Shown here piece after piece: positions 46,762-55,458 of a stretch of 64,000 bases of DNA (position 1 is its first letter; each line of letters starts with the position of its first letter). The notes below the pieces were generated by a model. The model ran no database searches. It was given only the letters and a program-made list of their open reading frames with translations, and was not told the DNA's origin. Both the position numbers and the translations under genes were made by a program. Source of the stretch: Sungkyunkwania multivorans (GTDB lineage Bacteria > Bacteroidota > Bacteroidia > Flavobacteriales > Flavobacteriaceae); the NCBI RefSeq assembly GCF_042675645.1, contig NZ_JBHTJH010000017.1, positions 806,001-870,000 on the forward strand, read 5' to 3'.

Positions 46762-48138
46762 ATGGGCATAAACGGATTGACCATTATTGGGAGTGAAGAA
46801 TGGTGTGTTTGTGAAGAATTGAACATTCCTGCGATCAAGGCCAGAGTTGACTCTGGCGCCAAAACCTCCTCTATTCAGGCGAGTAATGTGAAAATTATTC
46901 AAAAGGGAACTGAAGAATGGGTACGCTTCGAAGTGAACCCTCTTCAAGAAAATAGAAGTATCGCCATTCCTTGTGAAGCCAGGGTCATAGGCAAAAGATT
47001 GGTGAAAAGCAGCACAGGCATTGCAGAGCAACGATTTGTGATCAAAACAATGGTGACCATCGGAAAAGACAGTTTTGAGATCGAGCTTACCCTGGCCAAT
47101 AGGGACACTATGGAGTTTAAAATGCTACTCGGGCGTGAGGCACTCAACGGCAGATATCTGGTAAATCCCAACGAGATCGACCTTTGCGCTTCCTATACCA
47201 ACGGGGAAATCATGGATCTTTATAAGCCGTTCATCAATGAACGTACAGGGTTGAAGATCGGACTTTTGGCGAGTAACCCTAATTTGTATAGCAACAAACG
47301 AATCATTGAAGCTGGCGAGGCACGTGGACACGATATGGTGTTTCTCAATGTAGAACATGCTTATATGAAACTAGATGCAAGTCAGCCCGAGATCCGATAC
47401 CGAGGGGGCAATATCATCGATGAGTTCGATGCAGTCATCCCACGTATAAAACCTTCGGTCACCTTCTATGGCTGCGCGCTGATCCGGCAATTCGATTCTA
47501 TGGGCATCTACTGTCTCAATGGAGCTGAGGCCATTACGCAGTCTAGGGATAAGTTGTTCGCATCGCAATTATTTGCAAAACATGATATTCATATCCCAAT
47601 CACTGGTTTTGCCAAATCTCCTTTGGACACCAAAGACCTTATTAAGATGGTAAATGGGGCACCATTGATCATCAAATTGTTGGAAAGCACACAAGGCAAA
47701 GGGGTGGTGCTCGCCGAAACCAATAAGGCTGCAGAAAGTGTGATCAACGCGTTCAAAAGTGTACAGACCAATATTCTTGTGCAGGAGTTTATCAAAGAGG
47801 CTAATGGGCAGGATATTCGTTGTTTTGTGGTCAATGGAAAGGTGGTCGCCTCTATGGCGAGACAAGCTACAAAGGGAGAATTTCGAGCCAATATCCATCA
47901 AGGAGGTACGGCATCCATCATTAGGATCACTCAAGAAGAACGGAAACTTGCGATCAAAGCAGCGAGGATCTTAAATCTACCCGTAGCTGGAGTTGATATT
48001 ATACGGTCCAAGAAAGGACCACTTTTGCTCGAAGTGAATTCTTCACCAGGCTTGGAAGGGATAGAAAATGCCACAGGAAAGGATATCGCCAATATTATGA
48101 TTCAAGCGATAGAGAAGAAGTTGAAGTTCGTTTCTTAA
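46762..48138 (+). CDS. RimB-RimK fusion: retropepsin-like protease plus ATP-grasp glutamate ligase
   Basis: 458 aa. Residues ~5-145 are a RimB-like (ATP-dependent zinc protease family) domain with ARVDSGAKTSSIQA, a retropepsin-like D-S-G motif, and LLGREALNGRYLVNP. Residues ~160-458 are RimK-like ATP-grasp (KIGLLASNP, PRIKPSVTFYGCALIRQFDSMGIYCLN, SRDKLFASQLFAKHDIHIPITGF, IIKLLESTQGKGVVLAE, VQEFIKEANGQDIRCFVVNG, LLEVNSSPGLEGIENATG). RimK adds glutamates to ribosomal protein S6 and RimB opposes or tunes it; fusing both in one chain would couple writer and trimmer. ATG preceded by AAAGGA. The tail overlaps the convergent GT gene by 44 bp. Confidence 0.88.
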   Translation: MGINGLTIIGSEEWCVCEELNIPAIKARVDSGAKTSSIQASNVKIIQKGTEEWVRFEVNPLQENRSIAIPCEARVIGKRLVKSSTGIAEQRFVIKTMVTIGKDSFEIELTLANRDTMEFKMLLGREALNGRYLVNPNEIDLCASYTNGEIMDLYKPFINERTGLKIGLLASNPNLYSNKRIIEAGEARGHDMVFLNVEHAYMKLDASQPEIRYRGGNIIDEFDAVIPRIKPSVTFYGCALIRQFDSMGIYCLNGAEAITQSRDKLFASQLFAKHDIHIPITGFAKSPLDTKDLIKMVNGAPLIIKLLESTQGKGVVLAETNKAAESVINAFKSVQTNILVQEFIKEANGQDIRCFVVNGKVVASMARQATKGEFRANIHQGGTASIIRITQEERKLAIKAARILNLPVAGVDIIRSKKGPLLLEVNSSPGLEGIENATGKDIANIMIQAIEKKLKFVS

Positions 48139-49528
48139 AGAAAAGCTCCCAAAAGAATACTCCATAGACAATACTATATTCTGAGGCGATGATCCAAAGA
48201 TTCTCCTTGTTTCCTTCATTTCCATAGGCGAGATAGCTAAGGATGATCACAAGGCTCCACACCAATGGGAAACGAAACTTTGTAAAGATCGAAAGAATCA
48301 ACAAGGTCGCTAGATACCATGGATGTACGGTTGTCGATACAAAGTAGTAAAAACTAAGACACAATAGCATCGCTGTGATCAATTGAATAGCTGTTTTGTT
48401 TTTTCTGAAAAAGGCCACGGCAAGAACAAAGAAGATCACAATAAAAGGAGTATACTGGCCTATGGTCTGGATCTCGTTATATCCACGAAAACCGTAACCG
48501 ATCTCCCTTGCAACATAATAAAGACTCCCATTGAACTCGAAATTGGTGAACCATAAACCTACGGTTTCCGAATAATTATTAATGAATTGTAGATCAAAGA
48601 ACGGTAGAAACAACAACAATGTAGTGACACCGACAACGACATAGAAACCGATCAATTTTTTTAGGCCATCATGGCTCCTTTCTCCTTGAGGAGAAGGGTT
48701 GGGCTTGCCTGCTGGACAGGCAGGGATGAGGTATTGTTTCTTCACAAAATACTGATAGAACAGGGGTAAAAACAATAATGGCATCAACTTTACCGAGATA
48801 GAGCATGCTAAGGTCACCGCACTCCACTGCCATTTTCCTTTGACAAGTAAGTAAAAGCTCCATACCATAAAACATAGCATTACGCCTTCAAAATGTAGGT
48901 TCCCGGTAAGTTCGACAATGATAAAGGGATTTAAAAAATACCAGAAGATATTCGAGACAGGTAATTTGAGGTGCTCTAATAATTTCTTACCAAAAAATAG
49001 GATCCCGATATCAGCCAAAATAATGATTATTCTGAATACTATTACAGACCCCAAAATATTCTTTCCAGCAAAAATGGCTGCCAATGCAAAGCACAACTGA
49101 TTCAGGGGTGGATAGTTGGTAAAATGGCCAGCACTGAGTGCTCCCATACCTCGATGGATCCCTTCGGCCTGTGCGATGATTTCTCCGTTTTCAGCGATTA
49201 GATTGTCTGGGACATATAGATACGGATTGTAACCTTCGAGCAGCAATCTTCCATCCCAGACGAAGCGATAGAAGTCTTGTGATAAGTTTGGAATGGCAAA
49301 CAAAAAAAGAATTCTAAAAAGAATTCCTGTACCGAACAGAAAATTGAAATCGCCTTTTGACTTTCTGTAGAGCGTATAGGTCAAGACAAACGATCCTGTC
49401 CATAGCGACAACAATTTTATGAAGTCCGTGCGTTCTAGGTCATAAGCAAAAGACAGGTAGAGGACGATGATCCCTATGGTAGAGAGTATCGCATATTTTC
49501 TAAGCTTTAGATAATGAATAATAGACAT
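48095..49528 (-). CDS. GT-C-type membrane mannosyltransferase-like protein with in-frame insert
   Basis: 477 aa with about 11 hydrophobic segments. NLSQDFYRFVWDGRLLLEGYNPY is the catalytic-loop pattern of GT-C polyprenol-dependent mannosyltransferases (D-x-YR-x-WDG). It probably adds a hexose from a polyprenyl-phosphate donor on the outer face of the inner membrane. Between the stretch ending VKKQ and LKKLIGFYVVVG lies ~20 extra residues (IPACPAGKPNPSPQGERSHDG), encoded by palindromic DNA. Last gene of a six-gene minus-strand operon. Confidence 0.8.
   Translation of the reverse strand: MSIIHYLKLRKYAILSTIGIIVLYLSFAYDLERTDFIKLLSLWTGSFVLTYTLYRKSKGDFNFLFGTGILFRILFLFAIPNLSQDFYRFVWDGRLLLEGYNPYLYVPDNLIAENGEIIAQAEGIHRGMGALSAGHFTNYPPLNQLCFALAAIFAGKNILGSVIVFRIIIILADIGILFFGKKLLEHLKLPVSNIFWYFLNPFIIVELTGNLHFEGVMLCFMVWSFYLLVKGKWQWSAVTLACSISVKLMPLLFLPLFYQYFVKKQYLIPACPAGKPNPSPQGERSHDGLKKLIGFYVVVGVTTLLLFLPFFDLQFINNYSETVGLWFTNFEFNGSLYYVAREIGYGFRGYNEIQTIGQYTPFIVIFFVLAVAFFRKNKTAIQLITAMLLCLSFYYFVSTTVHPWYLATLLILSIFTKFRFPLVWSLVIILSYLAYGNEGNKENLWIIASEYSIVYGVFFWELFFKKRTSTSSLSLES
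48673..48735 (-). repeat. In-frame palindromic element inside the GT-C gene
   Basis: The perfect palindrome TCTCCT-TG-AGGAGA lies at 48681-48694. A second pair, TGCCTG/CAGGCA, lies at 48706-48722. It encodes a Pro/Gly-rich loop (CPAGKPNPSPQGERS) with no stop or frameshift, in a loop between membrane helices. Confidence 0.7.
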
Positions 49529-49595
49529 CTTGTGCGCTAAGATAGCTTAGTCTAGCCAATAACTAATTACAAAATAGACGTTACCGCTTTTAAAG

Positions 49596-51122
49596 TCATG
49601 CCTTCGCTCTTAGCGAGGTAAAGAATACAAATCCGAACCCGATAAACAACATCAGGTGGAAAGGGAATAGCCCGAAGTCATATTGCGACGCCCCAATCCA
49701 ATCTTTTACCAAATAGGCACTTACCATTCCAAAGGCGAAGTAAAGCATTAGAAATCCTTCGATGACCACATTGGCCGAAGGCCTCTTGCGCAGATATTTG
49801 TTGTTCTTCCAAGAATCCTTCAAATTTTTTATGTTAAACTTTGGAGTTCGAACAAATTCGCTTCGTTTGCCGATGTGTCCTTCTAAAACGGCGATCGAAT
49901 TATGAAGTGAGAATCCCATGGCCACAGAGAAGAAGGTAAAGAACATCTTTATATAATCGATAAAACCGCTCACCCCCCCTTTTTGTAGCTTTTTATACAT
50001 GTACCAATAGCAGATAAAGAAAATGATGGTACTGATCACAAAGAAGCTCATAGCGATGAAATATGCCTGAAGATCTTCGTAATAATTCTTTATATATAAC
50101 ATAGGAATACTCAAGATAGCTACGATAAGTACATTTAAGAACATGGTGCTATTGAGCAGGTGAAGAATTCCGTGAACTCGTGTTTTAAATGGTACATTTT
50201 TATTGGCGAGTACCTTCCGATACATCTTCTGAAAGTTCTCGGCACCACCCTTGTTCCAACGAAACTGCTGCGATCGTGCCGCACTGATAACTACAGGAAG
50301 CTCGGCAGGTGTTTCAACATCCTCCAAATATTTAAATTTCCAGCCTTTCAGTTGAGAACGATAGCTAAGGTCCAGGTCCTCTGTTAGGGTATCCCCTTGC
50401 CAGTTACCGGCGTCGATAATGCATTCTTTTCTCCAAATCCCTGCAGTTCCATTAAAATTGATAAAGTGCCCCTTGCTATTTCTTCCAACTTGTTCTAAAG
50501 TAAAATGAGCATCCAGCGCGAATGCCTGTACTTTCGTTAATAAGGAATAATCCCTGTTGATATGTCCCCATCGTGTTTGAACCACCCCGATCTCAGGGTC
50601 TTTAAAATAAGGGACTGTTTTGTATATCCAGTCGGGCTCCGGTAAGAAATCGGCATCGAAAACAGCAACAAACTCTCCTTTGGCAGTCTTTAAACCTTCT
50701 TTGAGAGCACCCGCTTTGAAGCCTTCGCGATTTTCTCTTTGTATATGTTGAATATCCAGCCCTGTCGCTTGTAATTTGGCGATTGCATCGGCGGTGATCT
50801 TTATCGCTTCTACATCAGTAGAATCATCCAAAACCTGAATCTCCAATTTTTCGCGTGGATAATCGATTTTTCCCATACATTCCAACAACCGCTCCATGAC
50901 GTACAATTCATTGAAAACAGGCAGTTGTATCGTTACAAAAGGAATCTCATTAGGATTTGAAAGATCAAATTTTGGAGTGTTTTCCTCTCGTTTCTTTGCG
51001 CTCACATAATTATAAAGAAGATTTAATTGAGAAAGCGCGTACGAGAAGATCATCAGCAAAGCTGCCGAGTATATGATGAGTAGGGTGAGGCTGATACCGT
51101 ATATGGTGTCGTTAGATAACAT
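49596..51122 (-). CDS. Processive GT2 glycosyltransferase, cellulose-synthase-like
   Basis: 508 aa. One N-terminal membrane segment (~10-32), a GT2 domain with LPVFNE, DDSTDVE, FDADFLPEPDW, TLTEDLDLSYR and the QQFRWNKGG motif (D, D, D, QxxRW) of membrane processive transferases. About four C-terminal membrane segments. Such enzymes polymerise or extend glucose/mannose chains across the inner membrane; the product is unknown. Its ATG overlaps the previous stop (TAATG), so it is tightly coupled to the DPM1-like gene. Confidence 0.9.
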   Translation of the reverse strand: MLSNDTIYGISLTLLIIYSAALLMIFSYALSQLNLLYNYVSAKKREENTPKFDLSNPNEIPFVTIQLPVFNELYVMERLLECMGKIDYPREKLEIQVLDDSTDVEAIKITADAIAKLQATGLDIQHIQRENREGFKAGALKEGLKTAKGEFVAVFDADFLPEPDWIYKTVPYFKDPEIGVVQTRWGHINRDYSLLTKVQAFALDAHFTLEQVGRNSKGHFINFNGTAGIWRKECIIDAGNWQGDTLTEDLDLSYRSQLKGWKFKYLEDVETPAELPVVISAARSQQFRWNKGGAENFQKMYRKVLANKNVPFKTRVHGILHLLNSTMFLNVLIVAILSIPMLYIKNYYEDLQAYFIAMSFFVISTIIFFICYWYMYKKLQKGGVSGFIDYIKMFFTFFSVAMGFSLHNSIAVLEGHIGKRSEFVRTPKFNIKNLKDSWKNNKYLRKRPSANVVIEGFLMLYFAFGMVSAYLVKDWIGASQYDFGLFPFHLMLFIGFGFVFFTSLRAKA

Positions 51123-51811
51123 TATTTGAGACTGTATTTAAAAATCCAACTAAGTATTTTTACGCCCGCAAATATAGTACCTTTTACCGTACCAGAGACC
51201 TTTGAGACCCCAATTCTCTTCTTATATTTTACGGGAACCTCCAAATACTTTAACTTTTTCTTAAGTGCTTTGAGTTGCATCTCTACCGTCCAGCCATAGG
51301 TTTTGTCCTGCATATCGAGCAGCAAAAGCTTATCGTACTTGATGGCCCTAAATGGCCCAAGGTCTGTAAAACGGGCCCTAAAGAGCAGTTTCATTAAAAA
51401 AGTGGCAAGCCAATTACCAAAGACCTGCTGTGGCGTCATTGATCCTTTTTCTCGTAATTCGGCGACGCGTGCACCTATGACCAGATCGACATCATCTGCT
51501 ATGATCGGGTCGACGATCTTCGTCAATTCTTCAGGATAATCCGAGTAATCTCCATCTATAAATACGATAATATTTGGTTTATCGGCCTGCAAGGCGATGT
51601 ATTCCAGGCCTTTTAAGCAGGCATATCCGTATCCTTTGTTTTTTTCGGTCAGTACAGTGGCGCCAGCTGCTTTGGCATTTTTTACCGTATTATCTGTAGA
51701 GTTGTTATTCACAACGATGATCTCATCGACATCATCAGGAATTTCATGGATCACATTTGCAATCGAATCGGCTTCATTATAAGCCGGAATAATGACTTTG
51801 ATGTGCGTCAC
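51122..51811 (-). CDS. GT2 dolichyl-phosphate-mannose-synthase-like glycosyltransferase
   Basis: 229 aa. VIIPAYNEADSIANVIHEIP, IIVVNNNSTDNTVKNAK and FIDGDYSDYPEEL are the DPM1/DPG-synthase signatures. Residues GARVAELREKGSMTPQQVFGNWLATFLMKLLF form an amphipathic region near the membrane. It probably loads a hexose on polyprenyl phosphate, the donor for the GT-C enzyme in the same operon. Start overlaps the MORN gene stop by 4 bp. Confidence 0.9.
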   Translation of the reverse strand: MTHIKVIIPAYNEADSIANVIHEIPDDVDEIIVVNNNSTDNTVKNAKAAGATVLTEKNKGYGYACLKGLEYIALQADKPNIIVFIDGDYSDYPEELTKIVDPIIADDVDLVIGARVAELREKGSMTPQQVFGNWLATFLMKLLFRARFTDLGPFRAIKYDKLLLLDMQDKTYGWTVEMQLKALKKKLKYLEVPVKYKKRIGVSKVSGTVKGTIFAGVKILSWIFKYSLK

Positions 51812-52290
51812 TTTAGGTCAGATAAGTTATTGTCTCGCTTAAAACTTCTAAAATCGAACCATTCGTTCACCTTTTTTCCGTTTTTATATTTCTCGGCAGA
51901 CGTCAATTTTTTATTAAAATATTTTAGACAATAGCCATTCTTAATACCATTTCTCAACTGACATTTATGGTCAATTCTTCCTTGTTTGTCATAAAAGAGC
52001 CACCAACCATTCTTTTGGTCTTCTTGGTAATGGCCTTCCATCGACTTGCTACCATCTGGTCTGTAAAAGTACCAATACTTTTCCTTTTTATCCTCTTTAT
52101 AGTGGCCCTCTTGCTGCAACTTGCTGTTTACGAAGTAATGTTTCCAATAATGGACCATTAGACCATCTTGAAGCCATCCTTCGGCCTTTAGGGCGCCGTT
52201 GTTGTGATATTGTGTTATATACATTCTTTCTTCGTCAATAGAAAATACTGCTATTGAGAAAGCCAATATGAAAAATGTTTTTTGAAGCAT
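51808..52290 (-). CDS. MORN-variant repeat protein, exported
   Basis: 160 aa. Hydrophobic N-terminus (~1-17) looks like a signal peptide. Four to five MORN-like repeats follow: GALKAEGWLQDGLMVHYWKHY, KLQQEGHYKEDKKEKYWYFY, GSKSMEGHYQEDQKNGWWLFY, and LRNGIKNGYCLKYF. Repeats of this kind usually serve as scaffolds. Lies between the polyferredoxin gene and the DPM1-like gene with no gap, so it belongs to the operon. Precise role unknown. Confidence 0.8.
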   Translation of the reverse strand: MLQKTFFILAFSIAVFSIDEERMYITQYHNNGALKAEGWLQDGLMVHYWKHYFVNSKLQQEGHYKEDKKEKYWYFYRPDGSKSMEGHYQEDQKNGWWLFYDKQGRIDHKCQLRNGIKNGYCLKYFNKKLTSAEKYKNGKKVNEWFDFRSFKRDNNLSDLK

Positions 52291-52291
52291 C

Positions 52292-53887
52292 TTATTTTTC
52301 GTTCACGAGTTGCATAAGGTCAACATCGTTTCCAAGAAGTATGTCGTTGGCATTGATCCGTCCTTTCTCCGAACCATTCTCTAATTTAAGTACGCCTCTT
52401 GGACAAACTGCCGAACATATTCCGCAGCCCACGCAAGAGGCCCTTATAATATTCTCACCTTTTTGAGCATAACTCCGAACGTCGATGCCCATTTCGCAAT
52501 ACGTAGAGCAATTACCGCAAGAAATACACTGTCCACCATTGGTGGTGATCCTGAATCTCGAGAAAAGACGTTGCTGAATTCCTAGGATTGCTGCCATGGG
52601 ACACCCAAATCTGCACCATACTCTACTTCCTAAGATAGGGTAAAAACCCGTACCGACGACCCCAGAAAATATCGCGCCTATCGCAAAACCATACCATTTC
52701 TGAAGTTTATAATCGGGAAAAAAGAATACGTTCTTGTTACCGGCAAAATGATTGATCAAAAGCATTCCTACGATGATTACAAATAAAGACACGGCTGTGT
52801 ATTTGGCATCTTTGTCAAAGGCCTTTCTTTTGAAAAAGATCAAGAATGAGAGCACCGCCGCCAAGAAAATAACAATAAACCAAGTAAACTGTGCACGAGT
52901 GATCACACTATCGGTATTTTTGCCCAAATAGGAGTAAACGGTAGCAACGGTCATCAATACGGCAAATACCAATACTGTATGTATCGACCAACGTTCAAAT
53001 TTCCAAGCGCTTAACTTTTTACTGGAGAGGTGTCTAAAAGAATCCCCGGCTGTTTCTGCGAGACCTCCGCAACCACAGACCCAGCTGCAGTACCAGCGCT
53101 TTCCATAAAAATAGGTGAGTATCGGTGAAATGATAAAGATGGTGGCAATCCCAAAGATGAGCATCGCTTTGCCTATAGTTCCAGCATCTATCAAGGCGTT
53201 GATATTCCAATCGTAGAATAGATAATAATTTAAAGGCCACATACTCTTAAGGTCATAAAAAGGAATTGACCCATCGGGGCCATTGTTCAACCCACTCATG
53301 ATCTCTGGGATCAAAAAGGCAAATCCCAATTGGAAGAACATTACAGAGATCGTTCGGACCACCTGATATTTGTTATGGCGATATTTTAGGATGAACTTAT
53401 ATCCAAAGGTCAAGATCGCTACGGTGTATAAGGTTCCGTAAACAAACCATTGGCTTGCCGGTTGTCCTTTTAACAAAAAACTCAATGGGTCGAATAGTGC
53501 TACCACACCAGTATTGGATTTTCCGTTCTGCCCTAAGCCAAGATATTCTGGGAAAAAATAGAGAATGATATAGAACACCGTCAAGACCACACCGGCGACC
53601 CAACCCCAAGTGCCTCTACTAGAGATGGACTTCGTCCAAATATGGTTATTTTTAATCCCTTCAGGATGATCTGCATACAGTTCTCGGGCATAGATGACAA
53701 TTCCTGTCATCAGAAGAACGATTCCCAAGATCAAAAAAGTTGTAGCGTTGGGAAGCTCAATATTGAATATTCCCGACAGCAGAATGAAAAGGCCTGTAAA
53801 TCCTGTTCCCAATGCGATTCTTTGCATGGTACTTATCGCCGGAGCTGGATCTGCCAGCGACATACTATAGTCAATTTTATTACTCAT
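52292..53887 (-). CDS. NapH-like 4Fe-4S membrane protein
   Basis: 531 aa from ATG 53887; an ATG at 53908 lies inside a palindromic repeat and is unlikely. About ten hydrophobic segments. Cytoplasm-facing Cys clusters: RWYCSWVCGCGGLAETAG and VWCRFGCPMAAILG, as in NapH/NosR-type proteins, and two canonical ferredoxin motifs CISCGNCSTYC and CVGCGICSAVC near residues ~440-500. It probably transfers electrons between quinol or NADH-linked donors and an unknown acceptor. Pairs with the FAD oxidoreductase directly upstream. Confidence 0.88.
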   Translation of the reverse strand: MSNKIDYSMSLADPAPAISTMQRIALGTGFTGLFILLSGIFNIELPNATTFLILGIVLLMTGIVIYARELYADHPEGIKNNHIWTKSISSRGTWGWVAGVVLTVFYIILYFFPEYLGLGQNGKSNTGVVALFDPLSFLLKGQPASQWFVYGTLYTVAILTFGYKFILKYRHNKYQVVRTISVMFFQLGFAFLIPEIMSGLNNGPDGSIPFYDLKSMWPLNYYLFYDWNINALIDAGTIGKAMLIFGIATIFIISPILTYFYGKRWYCSWVCGCGGLAETAGDSFRHLSSKKLSAWKFERWSIHTVLVFAVLMTVATVYSYLGKNTDSVITRAQFTWFIVIFLAAVLSFLIFFKRKAFDKDAKYTAVSLFVIIVGMLLINHFAGNKNVFFFPDYKLQKWYGFAIGAIFSGVVGTGFYPILGSRVWCRFGCPMAAILGIQQRLFSRFRITTNGGQCISCGNCSTYCEMGIDVRSYAQKGENIIRASCVGCGICSAVCPRGVLKLENGSEKGRINANDILLGNDVDLMQLVNEK

Positions 53888-53903
53888 TTTTTTGATTTGA
53901 ATT

Positions 53904-53929
53904 GTCATTCCTGCGAAGGCAGGAATCTA
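53904..53929. repeat. REP-like palindrome supplying the oxidoreductase stop codon
   Basis: ATTCCTGC (53907-53914) pairs with GCAGGAAT (53919-53926) around a 4-base loop. The TAG stop of the FAD oxidoreductase is at 53927-53929, directly adjoining the palindrome, in sequence shared with the element at 42638. Confidence 0.75.
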
Positions 53930-55219
53930 TGTGGTTATTGTTTCTCTATTCTTAAAAGCATTATATATCTCATCCTCATGTTTGCTGAAGAATTCTGGGT
54001 CGAAATTGGCCTTTTTGAGATGGGCGATCACATGATCGATAGATTGGTTCTCAGTCAACCACCTATCAAATACTTCATGGCGCATGCGTATTCCAAAAGT
54101 ATTAATGCCTAAAAATTCTCGTGTTTCTTTATGATAAGAGAGCGTGATACATTTTTTACCACTCTCATGCTCCCAATAGAACTGTTCTTCATATTCTTTT
54201 GGCTTAGCAAATACCCAACCATAGGTTTGATATTCGATATCTAAGAATTTCGCCGAATTGAACCAATGCCCTGGATTGTACTCCATCTTATTACCGCAAA
54301 TGGTTTGAGCGACGACCTCGCCCATCATTCGGCCTGTGTACCAAACCGCCTCGATTGGTCTACGATTACCAATGGCCTCGTGCTGTTCGGCACAATCACC
54401 TATAGCAAATACGTCTTTGATATTGGTCTCCAAAAAGCGATTAACTTTTACCCCACGGCCCAGTTCGATATTTGAACTCTTAAGAAAATCGATATTTGGA
54501 GAAACACCCGCGGTCAATCCCACCAATTCACAAGGAATTTCCTCTCCAGTTTCCTGTATGACCACTGCTTTTGCTCGGCCGTTTTCGTCAGCTATAATTT
54601 CTTTGAGGTTCACCCCCAAGCGTAAGTCGATATGATGTTCTCTGATATGTCTATTGATCATTTCGGATTCTCCTGCTGGAAGAACGCCACTCCAAAAACT
54701 ATTTTCTCGAACTAGGAAAGTAACGGGGATATTGCGAGAACGGAGCATTTCGGCCAGCTCTATCCCAATAAGACCACCGCCGACAATGACGGCTCTATCG
54801 ATATCTTTGGTGTTCTGTTCTAGAAGATTGAGGTCATGGGCAGAATATAAGCCTTGGACCCCTTCGAGATCTTGCCCGGGCCACCCAAACTTGTTTGGCT
54901 TGGATCCAGTGGCTATGATCAATTTGTCATAATGAACGGTAGCGTAGTTATCTAAAATTACCTTTTTATTATCAGTATCGACCTCGTTCACATATCCTCG
55001 CCGAAGATCGATATTGTTCTCCTCCCAGAACCAGTTCTCGTAAGGCTGAATATGCTCAAACTTCATGTGACCCATATATACGTACATCAAGGCGGTACGA
55101 GAAAAGAAATAATCCGTTTCTGCGGAAATTACGGTGATCTGATGGTCTGAAAGTTTTCGGATGTGGCGTGCGGCGGTAATACCGGAAATGCCATTTCCTA
55201 TAATGACTATGTGCTTCAT
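53927..55219 (-). CDS. NAD(P)/FAD-dependent oxidoreductase (nitrite-reductase/rubredoxin-reductase-like)
   Basis: 430 aa from ATG 55219; an earlier start (55240) is less likely. N-terminal FAD motif IVIIGNGISGITAARHIRKL, central NAD motif AVIVGGGLIGIELAEMLRSRNI, and FAD-binding DVFAIGDCAE. The overall plan matches pyridine nucleotide-disulfide oxidoreductase class I without redox Cys. Its C-terminal ~20 residues (HEDEIYNAFKNRETITT) may be partly provided by palindromic-element sequence. First gene of the six-gene operon; the next gene is the membrane polyferredoxin, so the pair may form one redox module. Confidence 0.88.
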   Translation of the reverse strand: MKHIVIIGNGISGITAARHIRKLSDHQITVISAETDYFFSRTALMYVYMGHMKFEHIQPYENWFWEENNIDLRRGYVNEVDTDNKKVILDNYATVHYDKLIIATGSKPNKFGWPGQDLEGVQGLYSAHDLNLLEQNTKDIDRAVIVGGGLIGIELAEMLRSRNIPVTFLVRENSFWSGVLPAGESEMINRHIREHHIDLRLGVNLKEIIADENGRAKAVVIQETGEEIPCELVGLTAGVSPNIDFLKSSNIELGRGVKVNRFLETNIKDVFAIGDCAEQHEAIGNRRPIEAVWYTGRMMGEVVAQTICGNKMEYNPGHWFNSAKFLDIEYQTYGWVFAKPKEYEEQFYWEHESGKKCITLSYHKETREFLGINTFGIRMRHEVFDRWLTENQSIDHVIAHLKKANFDPEFFSKHEDEIYNAFKNRETITT

Positions 55220-55410
55220 ATGGTAATGGGTTAGTTGCAAAGTGTGTCGACATTAAAGATAAGAACTTAAAAAGGCTTACTGAATTTAGAATTGTTATAA
55301 ATAAAACAAATTGTGTAAGGAATTTATTCTTTTTTAGAAAGCTGCCATTCTCGGGTAAATGAAAATACCACTTTTCGATTTTTTTAGCACGAATGTAAGT
55401 TAGCTAACAT

Positions 55411-55438
55411 TTTGCGGACTTACCCGTCATTAAATTTG
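55411..55438 (+). promoter_or_regulatory. Promoter of the DUF547-OMP-GH113 operon
   Basis: TTTG (55411-55414) and TAAATTTG (55431-55438) are spaced by 16 bp, the best promoter in the window. The ATG is 20 bp downstream. The palindrome GTTAGCTAAC (55399-55408) lies just upstream and could be a regulator site. Confidence 0.75.
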
Positions 55439-55458
55439 TTCAATAACATCAAAATACT

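Noticed and set aside
51808..52290. MORN-repeat protein as an antitoxin
   Set aside because: Such proteins are sometimes labelled antitoxins, but no toxin gene is adjacent and it sits within a glycosyltransferase operon with a signal peptide.
53888..53908. Upstream ATG of the NapH-like gene
   Set aside because: It lies inside the palindromic element; ATG 53887 gives a normal N-terminus.
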